Below, in pieces: positions 5,914 to 5,915 of a DNA stretch of 5,915 nt. Made by a program: the position numbers and the translations under genes. The DNA comes from Chloroflexota bacterium (GTDB lineage: Bacteria > Chloroflexota > Anaerolineae > Anaerolineales > Villigracilaceae): NCBI GenBank assembly GCA_016875755.1, contig VGOX01000156.1, forward strand, positions 1-5,915. Reading direction: 5' to 3'. A model generated the notes under the pieces. The model saw only the letters and a list, made by a program, of their open reading frames with translations, made no database searches and was not told the DNA's origin. Positions within the stretch are counted from its first letter, which is position 1. Each line of letters starts with the position of its first letter.

Positions 5914-5915
5914 AC

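Overview
The window reads like a chromosomal piece of a bacterium, most likely a member of Chloroflexota (Anaerolineae-like). This placement is an inference. It rests on the style of the GAF/GGDEF protein (the 'NAYTxDDxxLLxLLANHAAIAIENxRLF' phrase), on the TTGGGTAnnAT promoter-like motif, on heptamer tandem repeats between genes, and on a four-helix-bundle (23S rRNA intervening-sequence type) protein remnant. No rRNA, tRNA, CRISPR array or transposase is visible.

Positions 2-2089 (+) hold a tight cluster: the C-terminal end of an OppD/DppD-type peptide-importer ATPase, a complete OppF/DppF-type partner ATPase 9 bp later, and a TrmH/SpoU-family 2'-O-ribose RNA methyltransferase whose ATG directly abuts the oppF stop. 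The two ATPases would energise one peptide (or nickel/opine/oligosaccharide-like) importer whose permeases and binding protein lie upstream of the window. The methyltransferase is probably co-transcribed by position rather than function.

Positions 2113-3567 (+) hold a broken signalling gene, GAF-GAF-GGDEF. Its reading frame is interrupted by a one-base loss near 2797, an in-frame TAA at 2931 and a one-base gain near 3219. The second GAF domain also looks internally shortened. The catalytic GGEEF motif and the RxxD inhibitory site are still intact in the DNA, so the decay looks recent. The gene has its own extended -10-like motif just upstream. It is followed by a small hairpin and a strong bidirectional terminator (3602-3638).

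Positions 3666-5552 (-) hold a complete half-size ABC exporter (six-helix membrane domain plus ATPase), converging on the pseudogene. It is bracketed by short heptamer repeat tracts of one sequence family in opposite orientation (3637-3657 and 5572-5599). Upstream of it, on the same strand, lies the C-terminal half of a four-helix-bundle protein (homologous part about 5615-5797) whose N-terminal half is replaced by unrelated sequence. The right edge (5864-5915) carries what looks like a plus-strand promoter and a strong Shine-Dalgarno for a gene starting just outside the window.

I see no convincing undescribed multi-gene system. The most notable points are the multiply broken diguanylate cyclase, the repeat-bracketed exporter and the truncated four-helix gene sitting on a divergent promoter.
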